From positions 1 to 64,000 of the forward strand of contig JAEUNL010000061.1 in NCBI GenBank assembly GCA_016791115.1: a stretch of DNA of 64,000 nt, read 5' to 3'. The notes beneath the pieces were generated by a model, which was given only the letters and a program-made list of their open reading frames with translations, had not been told where the DNA came from and ran no database searches. A program made the translations under genes and the position numbers. The first letter of the stretch is position 1, and each line of letters opens with the position of its first letter. The DNA is from Rhodocyclaceae bacterium (GTDB lineage: Bacteria > Pseudomonadota > Gammaproteobacteria > Burkholderiales > Rhodocyclaceae). This document shows, one piece after another, positions 25,606 through 34,512 of this stretch.

Positions 25606-26628
25606 ATGAACTTGAACGACGCTCTGCTTGCCGACTGGCGTGACAAGGCGCTGCGCCTCGAAACCGAAGTACGCCATGCGGTGGTGGGCCAGGATCATGC
25701 GATCCGCCTGATCAACATTGCCGTGTTCGCGCGCGGCCACGTGCTGCTCGAAGGCGATGTCGGGGTCGGCAAGACCACACTGCTGCGCGCCGTGGCACGC
25801 GCCATCGGCGGTGCCTACGAGCGCATCGAGGGCACCATCGACCTGATGCCCAACGATCTTGTCTATCACACCTACATCAGCGAGGAAGGCAAGCCGCGCG
25901 TGGAACCCGGCCCGCTCCTCAAGAGTGGCGACGCGCTGTCGGTGTTCTTCTTCAACGAGATCAACCGGGCGCGTCCGCAGGTGCAGTCGCTACTGCTGCG
26001 TGCGATGGCCGAGCGCAGCGTGAGCGCGTTCAACCGCGAGCACCGCTTTCCGCACATGCTGGTGTTCGCCGACCGCAACCGCGTCGAGAAGGAAGAAACC
26101 TTCGAGCTGTCTTCCGCAGCGCGCGACCGCTTCATGCTCGAGATCCCCATGGACACGCCGGCCGAGCGCGAAATCCAGACCGCGTTGATGTTCGACCCGG
26201 CGTTCCACGACACCGACCGTTTGATCGAGCGCGTGGCGGAGGCCGTGGTGCCCTACCGCGAACTCAACGATATCGCTGCCGCCATCCAGGCCAGCGTCAA
26301 GGCATCGGATGCATTGCAACACTATGCGCTGGATCTGTGGCACGCCACACGCACGCCGGAAAAGTTCGGCGTGAGCCTGAGTGGCGTCGACATGGGTCGG
26401 CTGGTTCTCTCCGGCGCCAGCCCGCGCGGCACGGCAATGCTGATGCGCGCAGCGCGCGTCACCGCCTGGCTCGCCGGGCGCGACTACCTGACGCCGGAAG
26501 ACCTGCAGGGCGTGTTCCGCCAGACAATCTCGCACCGCGTGTTCTTCACGCCGGTCTATGAAATGCGCCGCGCTGACCTGATCGAGCCGCTGATCTCGCA
26601 GATCCTCGGGCACGTCGCGGCACCGTGA
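25606..26628 (+). CDS. mxaR: MoxR-type AAA+ ATPase of the mxa maturation cluster
   Basis: The 340-residue product has Walker A GDVGVGKTT (residues 50-58), Walker B FFNEINRA and the sensor/arginine-finger segments of MoxR ATPases (ELSSAARDRFMLEI). MoxR proteins act as chaperones with von Willebrand A-domain proteins; in methylotrophs MxaR works with MxaS, A, C, K and L to insert the metal into methanol dehydrogenase. It begins the mxaRSACKL order, with ATG 25606 after GGGGGAG. The 117 nt before it carries the probable operon promoter. Confidence 0.9.
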   Translation: MNLNDALLADWRDKALRLETEVRHAVVGQDHAIRLINIAVFARGHVLLEGDVGVGKTTLLRAVARAIGGAYERIEGTIDLMPNDLVYHTYISEEGKPRVEPGPLLKSGDALSVFFFNEINRARPQVQSLLLRAMAERSVSAFNREHRFPHMLVFADRNRVEKEETFELSSAARDRFMLEIPMDTPAEREIQTALMFDPAFHDTDRLIERVAEAVVPYRELNDIAAAIQASVKASDALQHYALDLWHATRTPEKFGVSLSGVDMGRLVLSGASPRGTAMLMRAARVTAWLAGRDYLTPEDLQGVFRQTISHRVFFTPVYEMRRADLIEPLISQILGHVAAP

Positions 26629-26658
26629 TGCGGCGGCTGATGACGGCGCACCGCCCGG

Positions 26659-26734
26659 GCTGCAACCCGCATGGATATTGGGCCTTGGGCATGCATGCCC
26701 TGGATTGCAACACCCATGCGGCCGAGCGGGCAGC
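26659..26734. repeat. Nested inverted repeats in the mxaR-mxaS gap
   Basis: Three nested pairings can be drawn: GCTGC/GCAGC (26659-26663 with 26730-26734), CCGCATGG/CCATGCGG (26667-26674 with 26714-26721) and the perfect palindrome GGGCATGCATGCCC (26687-26700). The 193-nt gap 26629-26821 otherwise has no gene. It may be a processing or stabilising hairpin or a REP-like element. Confidence 0.5.
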
Positions 26735-26821
26735 ATGCCCCGAGAACGCCTTTGAATGCGCCTTCCGGGGCGATAGGGTTGTCGACCGCTACGCGTCGTT
26801 TTGCTGAAGACTGAAGCGTCC

Positions 26822-27673
26822 ATGCAGGAATTCCATTACAAGGTCCACTGGCGCGCGCGCGGGCAGCGCCAGGGCTTCCACGCCGCCACCACCCAGGGCA
26901 GCGGCATGGAGTTCGTCGGCCACGCGCCGCTTTCCGGCTACAGCGACCCGCGGCGCATCGACATCCGCGCCAGCCTTGCGAGCCCGACCGGCGACTGGCT
27001 GGTCCGTCTGCATCGCACACGTGCTGCGCTGCCGGTGTGCGTGCTGCTCGACCTGTCGGCATCGATGGGATTCGCCGGCGTGCGCCGCAAGTTCGACGTG
27101 GTCGAAGCCTTCGTCGCCGCAGCCGGCTTCTCGGCGCGGCGCACCGGCGATGCCTTCGGATTGATTGCCGCCGACGACACGATTCGCGAACAGGTATGGC
27201 TGCCGGTGACGCATGCGCGTTCGGCAGTGCAGACCGCGCTGACGCGGCTGGAAGGTGTTACGCCGTCCGGCGGCAGCGCCGGGCTGCTCGAGGCACTGCA
27301 CTGGCTGCCGCGCACGCGCTCACTGGTGTTCCTGGTGTCCGACTTCCATTTCCCGCTCGACATGCTGTCCTCGCTGCTCGATGGCCTGGCGCACCACGAA
27401 GTGGTGCCGATCGTGGTGTGGGACGGCGCCGAGGCCGAGCGCCTGCCGGGCTTCGGCCTGATCGAGCTGGCCGATCCGGAGACCGGCCGCCACCGCACCG
27501 TGTTGATGCGCGCCGGCCTGCGGCGACGCTGGATCGAGCGGGTCGCGCAACGCCGCGCCGACCTGTGCAAGTGTTTCGCCACGCATCGGACGCGCCCCTT
27601 CTTTGTCGACGGCGCTTTCGAAGCCGACGCGCTGACACGCTACTTCCTCGGAGATGACGAGCATGCGCGCTGA
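26822..27673 (+). CDS. mxaS: MxaS, DUF58-family protein of methanol dehydrogenase maturation
   Basis: The 283-residue protein opens with a YKVHWRARGQRQGFHAAT segment and continues into a DUF58/VWA-like region with a metal-binding-type DLSASMGF motif (near residue 78). It lies between mxaR and mxaA, the usual order, and resembles MxaS. It probably interacts with the MxaR ATPase at the membrane. ATG 26822 is preceded by the 193-nt structured gap. The final bases overlap the mxaA start. Confidence 0.85.
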   Translation: MQEFHYKVHWRARGQRQGFHAATTQGSGMEFVGHAPLSGYSDPRRIDIRASLASPTGDWLVRLHRTRAALPVCVLLDLSASMGFAGVRRKFDVVEAFVAAAGFSARRTGDAFGLIAADDTIREQVWLPVTHARSAVQTALTRLEGVTPSGGSAGLLEALHWLPRTRSLVFLVSDFHFPLDMLSSLLDGLAHHEVVPIVVWDGAEAERLPGFGLIELADPETGRHRTVLMRAGLRRRWIERVAQRRADLCKCFATHRTRPFFVDGAFEADALTRYFLGDDEHAR

Positions 27674-28571
27674 ACGCATCGCACTGCTGGCTGCATGGTC
27701 GCTGGCAGCCGGCACGGCACACGCCGCGATCGAAGCTGAAACCCAGCCAGCACGGCAGTTCGGCTACACCATCGGCGACGTCATCCACCAGACGGTGCGA
27801 CTCAGCCCGGGCGCCGGCCAGACCTTGATCGAAGAATCGCTACCCAAGCCTGGCCGCGCCGGCGCCTGGGTAGAACGCCGCGATGTCGAGGCGGTACGCG
27901 CCGGCAGCGAGTGGCGGATCGAACTCCGTTACCAGTTCATCAACTCGCCGCCCGACCTGCGCACGGTCGCCCTGCCGGCGCTGCGAGTGCAGTTGCGCGA
28001 TGGCGATCGCATCGTCGACGACGTGCTGGCCGAAGCGCCCCTCACGGTAGCGCCGCTTACACCCACGGTGGTATTGGCGCGCGCCGGCCTCGAGGAAATG
28101 CGTCCCGACACGCCACCGCCGCTGATCGACGTCCAGCCGCGCCGGCAGAGGATCGCCCTCTATGGCGGCATCGCAGGATTGATCGGCCTGCTGTGGGCGG
28201 GGTGGTACTTCGGCGTCGACCTGCGCGGGCGACGCACGCGTCCTTTCGCGCGAGCCGAGCGGACCTTGCGCCGCCAGCTTGCAAAGGATAGGTCGCCCGA
28301 CGCGATGCGAGATGGGATGCGAACCCTGCATCGCGCCTTCGACGCCACGGCAGGCAGCACGCTGTTCGCCCAGGCACTCGACGACTTCTTCGACAAGCGC
28401 CCGGCGCTCGCGCCGGCACGAGAGGCCGTGTCGCAATTCTTCGCTGCATCGCGCAACGAGTTCTTCGGCACCCCTGCGCAGGATGGCGATGCGCGCGAGG
28501 GCAGCTTCGAGGCGGCGAATCTGCTCGCGCTGGCCCGCAGGCTCAAGGCGCTGGAACGCGAGATGGCCTGA
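27663..28571 (+). CDS. mxaA: MxaA, methanol dehydrogenase maturation protein
   Basis: About 302 residues with a signal peptide (cleavage after GTAHA), a periplasmic beta-rich domain (residues 30-155) and one membrane segment (IALYGGIAGLIGLLWAGWYF) before a cytoplasmic helical tail. MxaA is needed for calcium insertion into MxaFI in other methylotrophs. The start is ATG 27663 (GGAG upstream); an ATG at 27654 is nearly equivalent. It overlaps mxaS by 11 nt and shares its last base with the mxaC start. Confidence 0.85.
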   Translation: MRAERIALLAAWSLAAGTAHAAIEAETQPARQFGYTIGDVIHQTVRLSPGAGQTLIEESLPKPGRAGAWVERRDVEAVRAGSEWRIELRYQFINSPPDLRTVALPALRVQLRDGDRIVDDVLAEAPLTVAPLTPTVVLARAGLEEMRPDTPPPLIDVQPRRQRIALYGGIAGLIGLLWAGWYFGVDLRGRRTRPFARAERTLRRQLAKDRSPDAMRDGMRTLHRAFDATAGSTLFAQALDDFFDKRPALAPAREAVSQFFAASRNEFFGTPAQDGDAREGSFEAANLLALARRLKALEREMA

Positions 28572-29596
28572 TGGCGCCGATCAACCTCGCATTCTCCGAA
28601 CCAGGCTGGTTGCTGTCCGCACCGCTGGCGCTGCTACCGCTGCTTCGGCGCGACGCCGACACCGTCAATTATTCGTGGCTCGCGCTGGTGCCGCCCGATC
28701 CGCTGTCGACGGCCCTCGGCTGGCTTCTGCGCATCGTTGCCGCAGCGGTGATGCTCGCGATCACGCTTGGCCTGGCCGGCCTGCATCGGCCGCAGGTGCC
28801 GGTGGAACGCGTCGGCAAGGGCGCCGAGATCGTGCTGCTGCTGGACCGCAGCCGCAGCATGGATGAGCCCCTGCTACCCAAGGGCTCGCAACCTGCCCTT
28901 TACTCGGGCCGGCGTGGCGAGTCGGCCGACCTGGAATCGAAGGGGCGCATGGCACGAAGGCTGTTGTCCGAGTTCAGCGCCAACCGGCCCGATGACTTGC
29001 TCGCCCTGGTGCTGTTTTCCGCGTCGCCGATTCCGGTCATGTCCTTCACCCAGAAACAGGACATGATCCAGGGCGCGATCACGGCCGGTGGGGTCGGCAA
29101 GGGTCTGTCGGAAACCGATATGGGCCGCGGATTGCTCGCAGCGGCCGATTTCTTCGACCAGCGCGCCTACGCGGGCTCGCGCCTGATTCTCCTGGTATCG
29201 GATGGCGGCGCGCAACTCGAGCCGGGCATGCGAGAGCGGCTGACGACCGTCCTCAAACGCAACCGCATCGGACTCTACTGGATCTACATCCGCTCTGCGG
29301 GTGCGCGCGGCATCAGGGCCGAAGCAGGCGACTCGGAAGCGATGGAGTCCGCGCCCGAGCGTTCCCTGCATCGTTTCTTCGAGGGTCTGGGCATCCCTTA
29401 CCGCGCCTACGAGGCCGAGGATCCGGAAGCGCTCAAGCGGGCGATAAGTGACGTCAGCCGCCTCGAGAACCTGCCGATCCAGTATCAGGAAATGCTGCCC
29501 CGTTTCGATTTCGCAACACGCTGTTACGCCGTTGCGGCAGTTGGCTGTCTGCTGCTGTTTGCCGCGGCACTGATGCGTGTCAGGAGATGGCCATGA
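28571..29596 (+). CDS. mxaC: MxaC, von Willebrand A-domain membrane protein
   Basis: The 341-residue protein has a membrane segment near the N-terminus (LRIVAAAVMLAITLGLAGL), a VWA domain with the metal-ion-dependent adhesion motif DRSRSMD (Asp92, Ser94, Ser96) and a C-terminal membrane helix. MoxR/VWA pairs deliver or load metal cofactors; in methanol oxidisers MxaC works with MxaR. It overlaps the mxaK start by a few bases. Confidence 0.85.
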   Translation: MAPINLAFSEPGWLLSAPLALLPLLRRDADTVNYSWLALVPPDPLSTALGWLLRIVAAAVMLAITLGLAGLHRPQVPVERVGKGAEIVLLLDRSRSMDEPLLPKGSQPALYSGRRGESADLESKGRMARRLLSEFSANRPDDLLALVLFSASPIPVMSFTQKQDMIQGAITAGGVGKGLSETDMGRGLLAAADFFDQRAYAGSRLILLVSDGGAQLEPGMRERLTTVLKRNRIGLYWIYIRSAGARGIRAEAGDSEAMESAPERSLHRFFEGLGIPYRAYEAEDPEALKRAISDVSRLENLPIQYQEMLPRFDFATRCYAVAAVGCLLLFAAALMRVRRWP

Positions 29597-30141
29597 AACC
29601 ACGCGTACGGCGCCTGCTCGGCGTCGCGCTCGCCGGGCTTGCGATCGCTGCCGGCTACGATGCGTTCAGGATTGCCCAGGCGCGCGAGCAGAACGCGCTG
29701 ATCGCCGCCAATGTTCCCGTGTCGCCCGAGGAGCGCCGCCCTTATCTGGTATTCGCCAGTGCAGCACGGGCCGCAGAAGATGGCGACTATTTGCGCGCCT
29801 TGACGCTTTACAGGCAGATCCAGCCGGATGCGCCGGCGCATCTCAGGATCGCGGCTCGATTCAACAGCGCAAACCTTCATTTCCGCGAAGCCGTACGCAT
29901 GCGTGAATCGGACAACCCCGCGGCAGCAGCGCAGTCGCTACCGCTGCTCGAACTGGCAAAGGTCGGTTACCGCGAGGTGCTGCGCGACAATCCGGCACAC
30001 TGGGATGCGCGCTACAACCTGGAACGCACGCTGCGCCTCGCGCCGGAAGGCGATCAGCCCGACGACGATGCGGCCCCGCCCCCTCTGAACAACGAGCGTG
30101 CCGCGACCACGATGAAGGGCTTCACCATGGGGCTGCCGTGA
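29593..30141 (+). CDS. mxaK: MxaK, methanol dehydrogenase maturation protein
   Basis: The 182-residue product has an N-terminal hydrophobic anchor (RLLGVALAGLAIAAGYDAF) and a TPR-like helical body (AAEDGDYLRALTLYRQI, YREVLRDNPAHWDARYNLERTL). Its place between mxaC and mxaL identifies it as MxaK. ATG 29593 sits 6 nt after AGGAG; the ATG at 29587 directly abuts that site and is less likely. The stop codon overlaps the GTG of mxaL. Confidence 0.85.
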   Translation: MKPRVRRLLGVALAGLAIAAGYDAFRIAQAREQNALIAANVPVSPEERRPYLVFASAARAAEDGDYLRALTLYRQIQPDAPAHLRIAARFNSANLHFREAVRMRESDNPAAAAQSLPLLELAKVGYREVLRDNPAHWDARYNLERTLRLAPEGDQPDDDAAPPPLNNERAATTMKGFTMGLP

Positions 30142-31259
30142 GCACTCGCCCAATGTCTCTCGCCGACCGGTTTGCGGGACTGCGCGACGCGCTGCGCGGG
30201 CTTTCGATGCGATCACGCCTGACCGGGGTCGCGATGCTGCTCCTGCTGATCGCGCTTTTCGAGCCGCATTGGAAAACCACGCGCGATGCCTTTGATTTCG
30301 TCGTGACGCTCGACGTGACGCAGAGCATGAACGTGATGGACTACGAGATCGACGGCAAGGAAACCAGCCGCCTCAACTATGCCAAACACACGTTGCGGCA
30401 GGTCCTGCCCGCGTTGCCTTGCGGATCACGCATCGGCTGGTCGATCTTCACCGAGTACCGTGTGCTGCTGCTGGTCGCACCCATCGAGGTTTGCGACAAC
30501 TACCACGAATTGCTGGATACGCTGGACCGAATCGACGGACGCATGGCATGGGCCAACGCCAGCGAGGTGGCAAAAGGCGTGTTCTGGAGCATGCGCAGCG
30601 TGAAGGAACTCGGCGGCAGCCATGGCGTGCTATTCATCACCGACGGCCATGAATCCCCGCCGCTCAATCCCGTCCTGAGACCTGTCCTCGACGCCAAGAG
30701 CGAAAAGGGCCAAGGCTATACCTACATGGACCAGACCACCTGGCAGAACAAACCTGTCTACGACGGCAAGCCGGGCGACGTGCGCGGCTTGATTGTCGGT
30801 GTCGGCGGCGAAACGCTCAAGCCGATTCCGAAACTCGACCCTGAGGGCCACCCGATGGGATATTGGGGCGCCGACGAAGTCATGCAGATCGACGTCATCA
30901 CCGCCGGACGCACCGGCAGCGCAGCGGGCGAAAAGATGGTCGACGAAGGCGGCAAGGCGGTCGCCACGATGAAGCCGACCATGACGGAACACCTGTCCTC
31001 GCTGAAGGACGCCTACCTCGCCGGGTTCGCCCGCGAGGTCGAACTGGGTTATCACCGACTGAGCGACCCGGCAGGCCTGCTGCGCGCCATGACCGCGCCG
31101 GAATTCGCACGCCCCGCGCCGTATCAGGCAGACGTGCGCGTGCTGCTCGCGAGCATCGCGTTTATCCTCCTCGTCATCGCGCACGTTCCTGCCCTGCTCC
31201 GCATACCGCGGGCCCGCAGCTTGGGGCGTCAAGCCGGCAAGCGTTTCAGTCGTACTTGA
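30138..31259 (+). CDS. mxaL: MxaL, von Willebrand A-domain protein
   Basis: The 373-residue protein starts with GTG 30138 (GTGA overlap with mxaK). It has an N-terminal membrane segment (GVAMLLLLIALFEPHW), a VWA domain with the motif Asp59-x-Thr61-x-Ser63 (LDVTQSMN), and a C-terminal membrane helix. It closes the mxaRSACKL set. The genes for the classical methanol dehydrogenase (mxaFI, mxaJ, mxaG) are not in this window; the next dehydrogenase is xoxF. Its end overlaps the convergent phhB by 14 nt. Confidence 0.85.
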   Translation: MSTRPMSLADRFAGLRDALRGLSMRSRLTGVAMLLLLIALFEPHWKTTRDAFDFVVTLDVTQSMNVMDYEIDGKETSRLNYAKHTLRQVLPALPCGSRIGWSIFTEYRVLLLVAPIEVCDNYHELLDTLDRIDGRMAWANASEVAKGVFWSMRSVKELGGSHGVLFITDGHESPPLNPVLRPVLDAKSEKGQGYTYMDQTTWQNKPVYDGKPGDVRGLIVGVGGETLKPIPKLDPEGHPMGYWGADEVMQIDVITAGRTGSAAGEKMVDEGGKAVATMKPTMTEHLSSLKDAYLAGFAREVELGYHRLSDPAGLLRAMTAPEFARPAPYQADVRVLLASIAFILLVIAHVPALLRIPRARSLGRQAGKRFSRT

Positions 31260-31623
31260 TGTACCGGAAACGCTGGTCGTCGCGCGGCGTACCCTCCAGC
31301 GCGCCGCCCTCAAGACCCGGCTGCCACTGTATGACTTCTTCAATCTTGCGCGCGAGCGCGAAATCGCGATCGGTAATGCCCTTCGACGAATGCGTCTGCA
31401 GCTTCACGATCACGAAGGCATAGGATGCGGCGATGTCGGGATGGTGCCAGGCCGCTTCCGCAAGGTGGCCGACCGTGTTGATCACCATCAGGGTTCCCTT
31501 CCATCCCTCGGTCCGGTACTTGCGCCGGATCCAACCGTCCTCGTAGTACCAGTGAGGCAGTTCGGCATCCAACCTCGCCTTGACTTCTTCAACCGTACAG
31601 GCAGGCAGTTTTTTCTCATCCAT
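31246..31623 (-). CDS. phhB: Pterin-4a-carbinolamine dehydratase family protein
   Basis: The 125-residue product carries the family's active-site pattern EAAWHHPD (His60, His61, Pro62) and the later YAFVIVKLQTHSSKGIT segment. The enzyme classically dehydrates pterin-4a-carbinolamine. Phenylalanine hydroxylase is not nearby, and in methylotrophs this family occurs in C1 clusters, so a role in pterin metabolism connected with methanopterin is a reasonable inference. It is divergent from xoxF and overlaps the mxaL end. Confidence 0.85.
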   Translation of the reverse strand: MDEKKLPACTVEEVKARLDAELPHWYYEDGWIRRKYRTEGWKGTLMVINTVGHLAEAAWHHPDIAASYAFVIVKLQTHSSKGITDRDFALARKIEEVIQWQPGLEGGALEGTPRDDQRFRYIKYD

Positions 31624-31993
31624 GAATGCGTCCTCGCTCTCTCGGGTAAACCCTTACGGCCCTGACCGGATTGATCTTTCCGGCAGCAAAAAGTTCGCGC
31701 TGCGGAAAAAGTGTAACGCCCACGTTTGTGACACACGTTGTCAATGCGGTCGCTGGCGCAAGTGACATTTCTGACACACGCGCCGGGCGCAGAACTGCGC
31801 GCCGCACCCGCGCTCAGACGGGAATCCGCCTCACTCGCCGGTCGCTGCACTGCACATTGATTCCGGCATGCTATGTGCTAACTTTGTAACGCCTCTCGCA
31901 CCCCAAGCAGGGATGCACACAAGACGAGGCAGGCGATCGCGGGTCATTCACGTGGTGATCATGCGATTGTTGCGACAAACTCTGGAGGAGCTT
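31624..31993. promoter_or_regulatory. phhB-xoxF divergent promoter region
   Basis: These 370 bases contain no convincing gene. Two direct copies of TGACACACG lie at 31729-31737 and 31772-31780, 43 bp apart, with a further TGACA at 31763. GTAACGCC occurs at 31713 and again at 31886. A weak -24/-12-like sequence CCGGCATGCTATGTGCT lies at 31863-31879. The xoxF ribosome binding site GGAGGAG is at 31984-31990. These are candidate operators for xoxF control. Confidence 0.5.
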
Positions 31994-33799
31994 ATGTCAC
32001 GCAAATCGATGTTGAAGCAGGGAGCGATTGCCATGGCAGTCGCCGCCGTACCGGGTCTGGCCCTGGCCAACGCGGATCTCGGCAAGCTGATGAAGGACCC
32101 GAAGAACTGGGCAGCGCCCGCAGGCGATTTCTCGAACCAGCGCTACAGCGAACTGAAGCAGATCAACAAGAACAACGTCAAGGATCTCAAGGTGGCGTGG
32201 ACGTTCTCGACCGGCGTGCTGCGCGGCCACGAAGGCGGCCCGCTGGTGATCGGCGATACGCTCTACATCCACTCCGCGTTCCCGAACAAGGTTTTCGCGA
32301 TCGATCTCGAAACGCAGAAGATCAAGTGGAAGTACGAGCCGAAGCAGGATCCTTCCGTCATTCCCGTCATGTGCTGCGACACGGTTAACCGTGGCTTGGC
32401 ATACGGCGAAGGCAAGATCTTCCTGCAGCAAGCCGACACGACCCTCGTCGCTCTCGACGCCAAGACCGGCAAGAAGATTTGGGATGTCAAGAATGGCGAC
32501 CCGAAGGTCGGCGCAACCAACACGAACGCTCCCCACGTCTTCGACAAGTACGTCGTGACCGGCATCTCCGGTGGCGAATTCGGTGTTCGCGGCTACATCG
32601 CCGCCTACAACATCGCCGACGGCAAGCTGGCGTGGAAGGGCTACTCGATGGGCCCGGATTCCGACATGATCATGGATCCGGAAAAGTCCATGACCTGGAC
32701 CGACGGCAAGATGGCGCCGGTCGGCAAGGACAGCTCGCTGAAGACGTGGCAGGGCGACCAATGGAAGATCGGTGGCGGCACGACTTGGGGCTGGTATTCG
32801 TACGACCCCGAGCTGCGCCAGATGTTCTACGGCAACGCCAACCCGTCCACCTGGAACCCCGTGCAGCGCCCGGGTGACAACAAGTGGTCGATGAGCCTTT
32901 GGTCGCGTGACATCGACACCGGCAAGGTGAAGTGGGTCTATCAGATGACCCCGCACGACGAGTGGGACTACGACGGCATCAATGAAGTGCCGCTGTGGGA
33001 AGGCAAGGACAAGACCGGCAAGCAGCGCAAGATGCTGTCGCACTTCGACCGCAACGGATTCGCCTACACGCTCGACCGCGTGACCGGTGAACTTCTCGTC
33101 GCCGAGAAGTACGATCCGGCTGTGAACTGGGCCACCCACGTCGACATGAAGACGGGCCGTCCGCAAGTCGTCGCGAAGTACTCGACCCACCAGAACGGTT
33201 CCGACGTGAACTCGAAGGGCATCTGCCCGGCGGCACTCGGTACGAAGGACCAACAGCCTGTTACCTTCAACCCGAAGACCGGTCTCTTCTACGTGCCGAC
33301 GAACCACGTCTGCATGGACTATGAGCCGTTCAAGGTCGAATACACTGCCGGCCAGCCGTATGTCGGTGCAACCCTGTCGATGTACCCGGCGCCGAACAGC
33401 CATGGCGGCATGGGTAACTTCATCGCCTGGGATCCGGCCAAGGGCAAGATCGTCTGGTCCAAGCCCGAGAAGTTCTCGGTCTGGTCTGGCGCGCTGGCTA
33501 CCGCCGGCGACATCGTGTTCTATGGCACGCTCGAAGGCTACCTGAAGGCCGTTGATCTGAACGGCAAGGAACTTTACAAGTTCAAGACGCCGTCAGGCAT
33601 CATCGGCAACGTCAACACGTGGGAGTTCAAGGGTAAGCAGTACGTCGGCGTACTGTCGGGCATCGGCGGCTGGGCCGGCATCGGCATGGCAGCAGGTCTC
33701 GAGAAGGACACCGACGGTCTCGGCGCAGTGGGCGGCTACAAGGAACTGCGGAACTACACCGAACTGGGTGGCGTTCTGACGGTGTTCTCGCTGCCCTGA
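31994..33799 (+). CDS. xoxF: Lanthanide-dependent methanol dehydrogenase XoxF (PQQ)
   Basis: The 601-residue periplasmic enzyme oxidises methanol (and often formaldehyde) with pyrroloquinoline quinone. It has a signal peptide (cleavage after LALA), eight-bladed propeller repeats, the vicinal disulfide Cys127-Cys128 (MCCDT), the metal ligand region GGEFG (Glu195) and the catalytic DEWDYDG. In this last motif Asp325 is catalytic and Asp327 is the extra Asp that distinguishes lanthanide XoxF from calcium MxaF, which has Ala there. ATG 31994 follows GGAGGAG. A strong terminator separates it from the downstream cytochrome. Confidence 0.96.
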   Translation: MSRKSMLKQGAIAMAVAAVPGLALANADLGKLMKDPKNWAAPAGDFSNQRYSELKQINKNNVKDLKVAWTFSTGVLRGHEGGPLVIGDTLYIHSAFPNKVFAIDLETQKIKWKYEPKQDPSVIPVMCCDTVNRGLAYGEGKIFLQQADTTLVALDAKTGKKIWDVKNGDPKVGATNTNAPHVFDKYVVTGISGGEFGVRGYIAAYNIADGKLAWKGYSMGPDSDMIMDPEKSMTWTDGKMAPVGKDSSLKTWQGDQWKIGGGTTWGWYSYDPELRQMFYGNANPSTWNPVQRPGDNKWSMSLWSRDIDTGKVKWVYQMTPHDEWDYDGINEVPLWEGKDKTGKQRKMLSHFDRNGFAYTLDRVTGELLVAEKYDPAVNWATHVDMKTGRPQVVAKYSTHQNGSDVNSKGICPAALGTKDQQPVTFNPKTGLFYVPTNHVCMDYEPFKVEYTAGQPYVGATLSMYPAPNSHGGMGNFIAWDPAKGKIVWSKPEKFSVWSGALATAGDIVFYGTLEGYLKAVDLNGKELYKFKTPSGIIGNVNTWEFKGKQYVGVLSGIGGWAGIGMAAGLEKDTDGLGAVGGYKELRNYTELGGVLTVFSLP

Positions 33800-33841
33800 T
33801 GATCGGCTCTGAGGACTAATTTACAGTTCTGAAGTCCACCG

Positions 33842-33881
33842 GCTGGCATCCCAAGCGTTACTGGGATGCCAGCTTTTTTTT
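33842..33881 (+). terminator. Strong rho-independent terminator after xoxF
   Basis: A perfect 12-bp stem (GCTGGCATCCCA at 33842-33853 and its complement at 33862-33873) with an 8-nt loop is followed by eight T. It lies between xoxF and the cytochrome gene and should lower expression of the downstream genes relative to xoxF. Confidence 0.9.
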
Positions 33882-33909
33882 AACCCAACCGTCGAGGAGA
33901 CACCCCTAC

Positions 33910-34287
33910 ATGAAAAAAATGCTTGCTGTCGCTGCAATCGCCTTCCTCGGCACCGCTCCACTCGTCGCCGTCGCCGACGCACCGTATACGGTCAATGCTG
34001 AAGGCAAGGTCGACAAAGCCACGCGTCAGGGTTTTGAAACCTGGCGCAGTGCTGCCTGCGAGCGCTGCCACGGCCCAAACCAGGAAGGTATGGTTGGCCC
34101 CTCTCTGATCGAGAGCCTCAAAGTTCTGACCAAGGATCAATTCAAGACCACGGTGCTGACCGGGCGCCCTGAGAAGGGCATGCCCAACCACCCCCAGCTT
34201 GAGCCCAAGATGGACGCCCTGTACGCCTATCTGAAATGCCGCTCGGACGGCGCATGCAAAACAGCCAAGGTCACCGCTGCCGAGTGA
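33910..34287 (+). CDS. xoxG: c-type cytochrome, XoxG-like electron acceptor
   Basis: The 125-residue product has a signal peptide (cleavage after AVADA) and one haem motif CERCH (residues 50-54), with the axial Met candidate in KGMPNHP. Its position right after xoxF and before xoxJ is that of XoxG, the cytochrome cL that takes electrons from XoxF. It is shorter than typical XoxG proteins, so it is either a minimal form or a different class I cytochrome in the same role. ATG 33910 follows GAGGAGA. Confidence 0.75.
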   Translation: MKKMLAVAAIAFLGTAPLVAVADAPYTVNAEGKVDKATRQGFETWRSAACERCHGPNQEGMVGPSLIESLKVLTKDQFKTTVLTGRPEKGMPNHPQLEPKMDALYAYLKCRSDGACKTAKVTAAE

Positions 34288-34512
34288 CGCCCGCGCTCAC
34301 ACGACTGGATTTCCGTTGTGACGACCGGCGAATCGGGCGAGGGAATGGTGTTTGGCTCCCCGCCTGATTCGCGGCGATTGTCCAGAGTCGGCCGCGAACT
34401 TTCGCTTGGCAGCAAACTCATAGATTCTGTGCCGCTGTTCCGCTAGAGCTGAACGCGGCGTCTTGCTCCATTGGCCTTTCGCTGAGTCGCTCATTTCTTT
34501 CAGGAGTTCAAG

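Noticed and set aside
31863..31879. Sigma-54 promoter for xoxF
   Set aside because: CCGGCATGCTATGTGCT keeps GG and GC spacing but differs from consensus at several important positions; not listed as a promoter.
34471..34490. Sigma-54-like sequence TTGGCCTTTCGCTGAG upstream of xoxJ
   Set aside because: It shares 12 bases with the afpA site but lacks the GC dinucleotide at -12.
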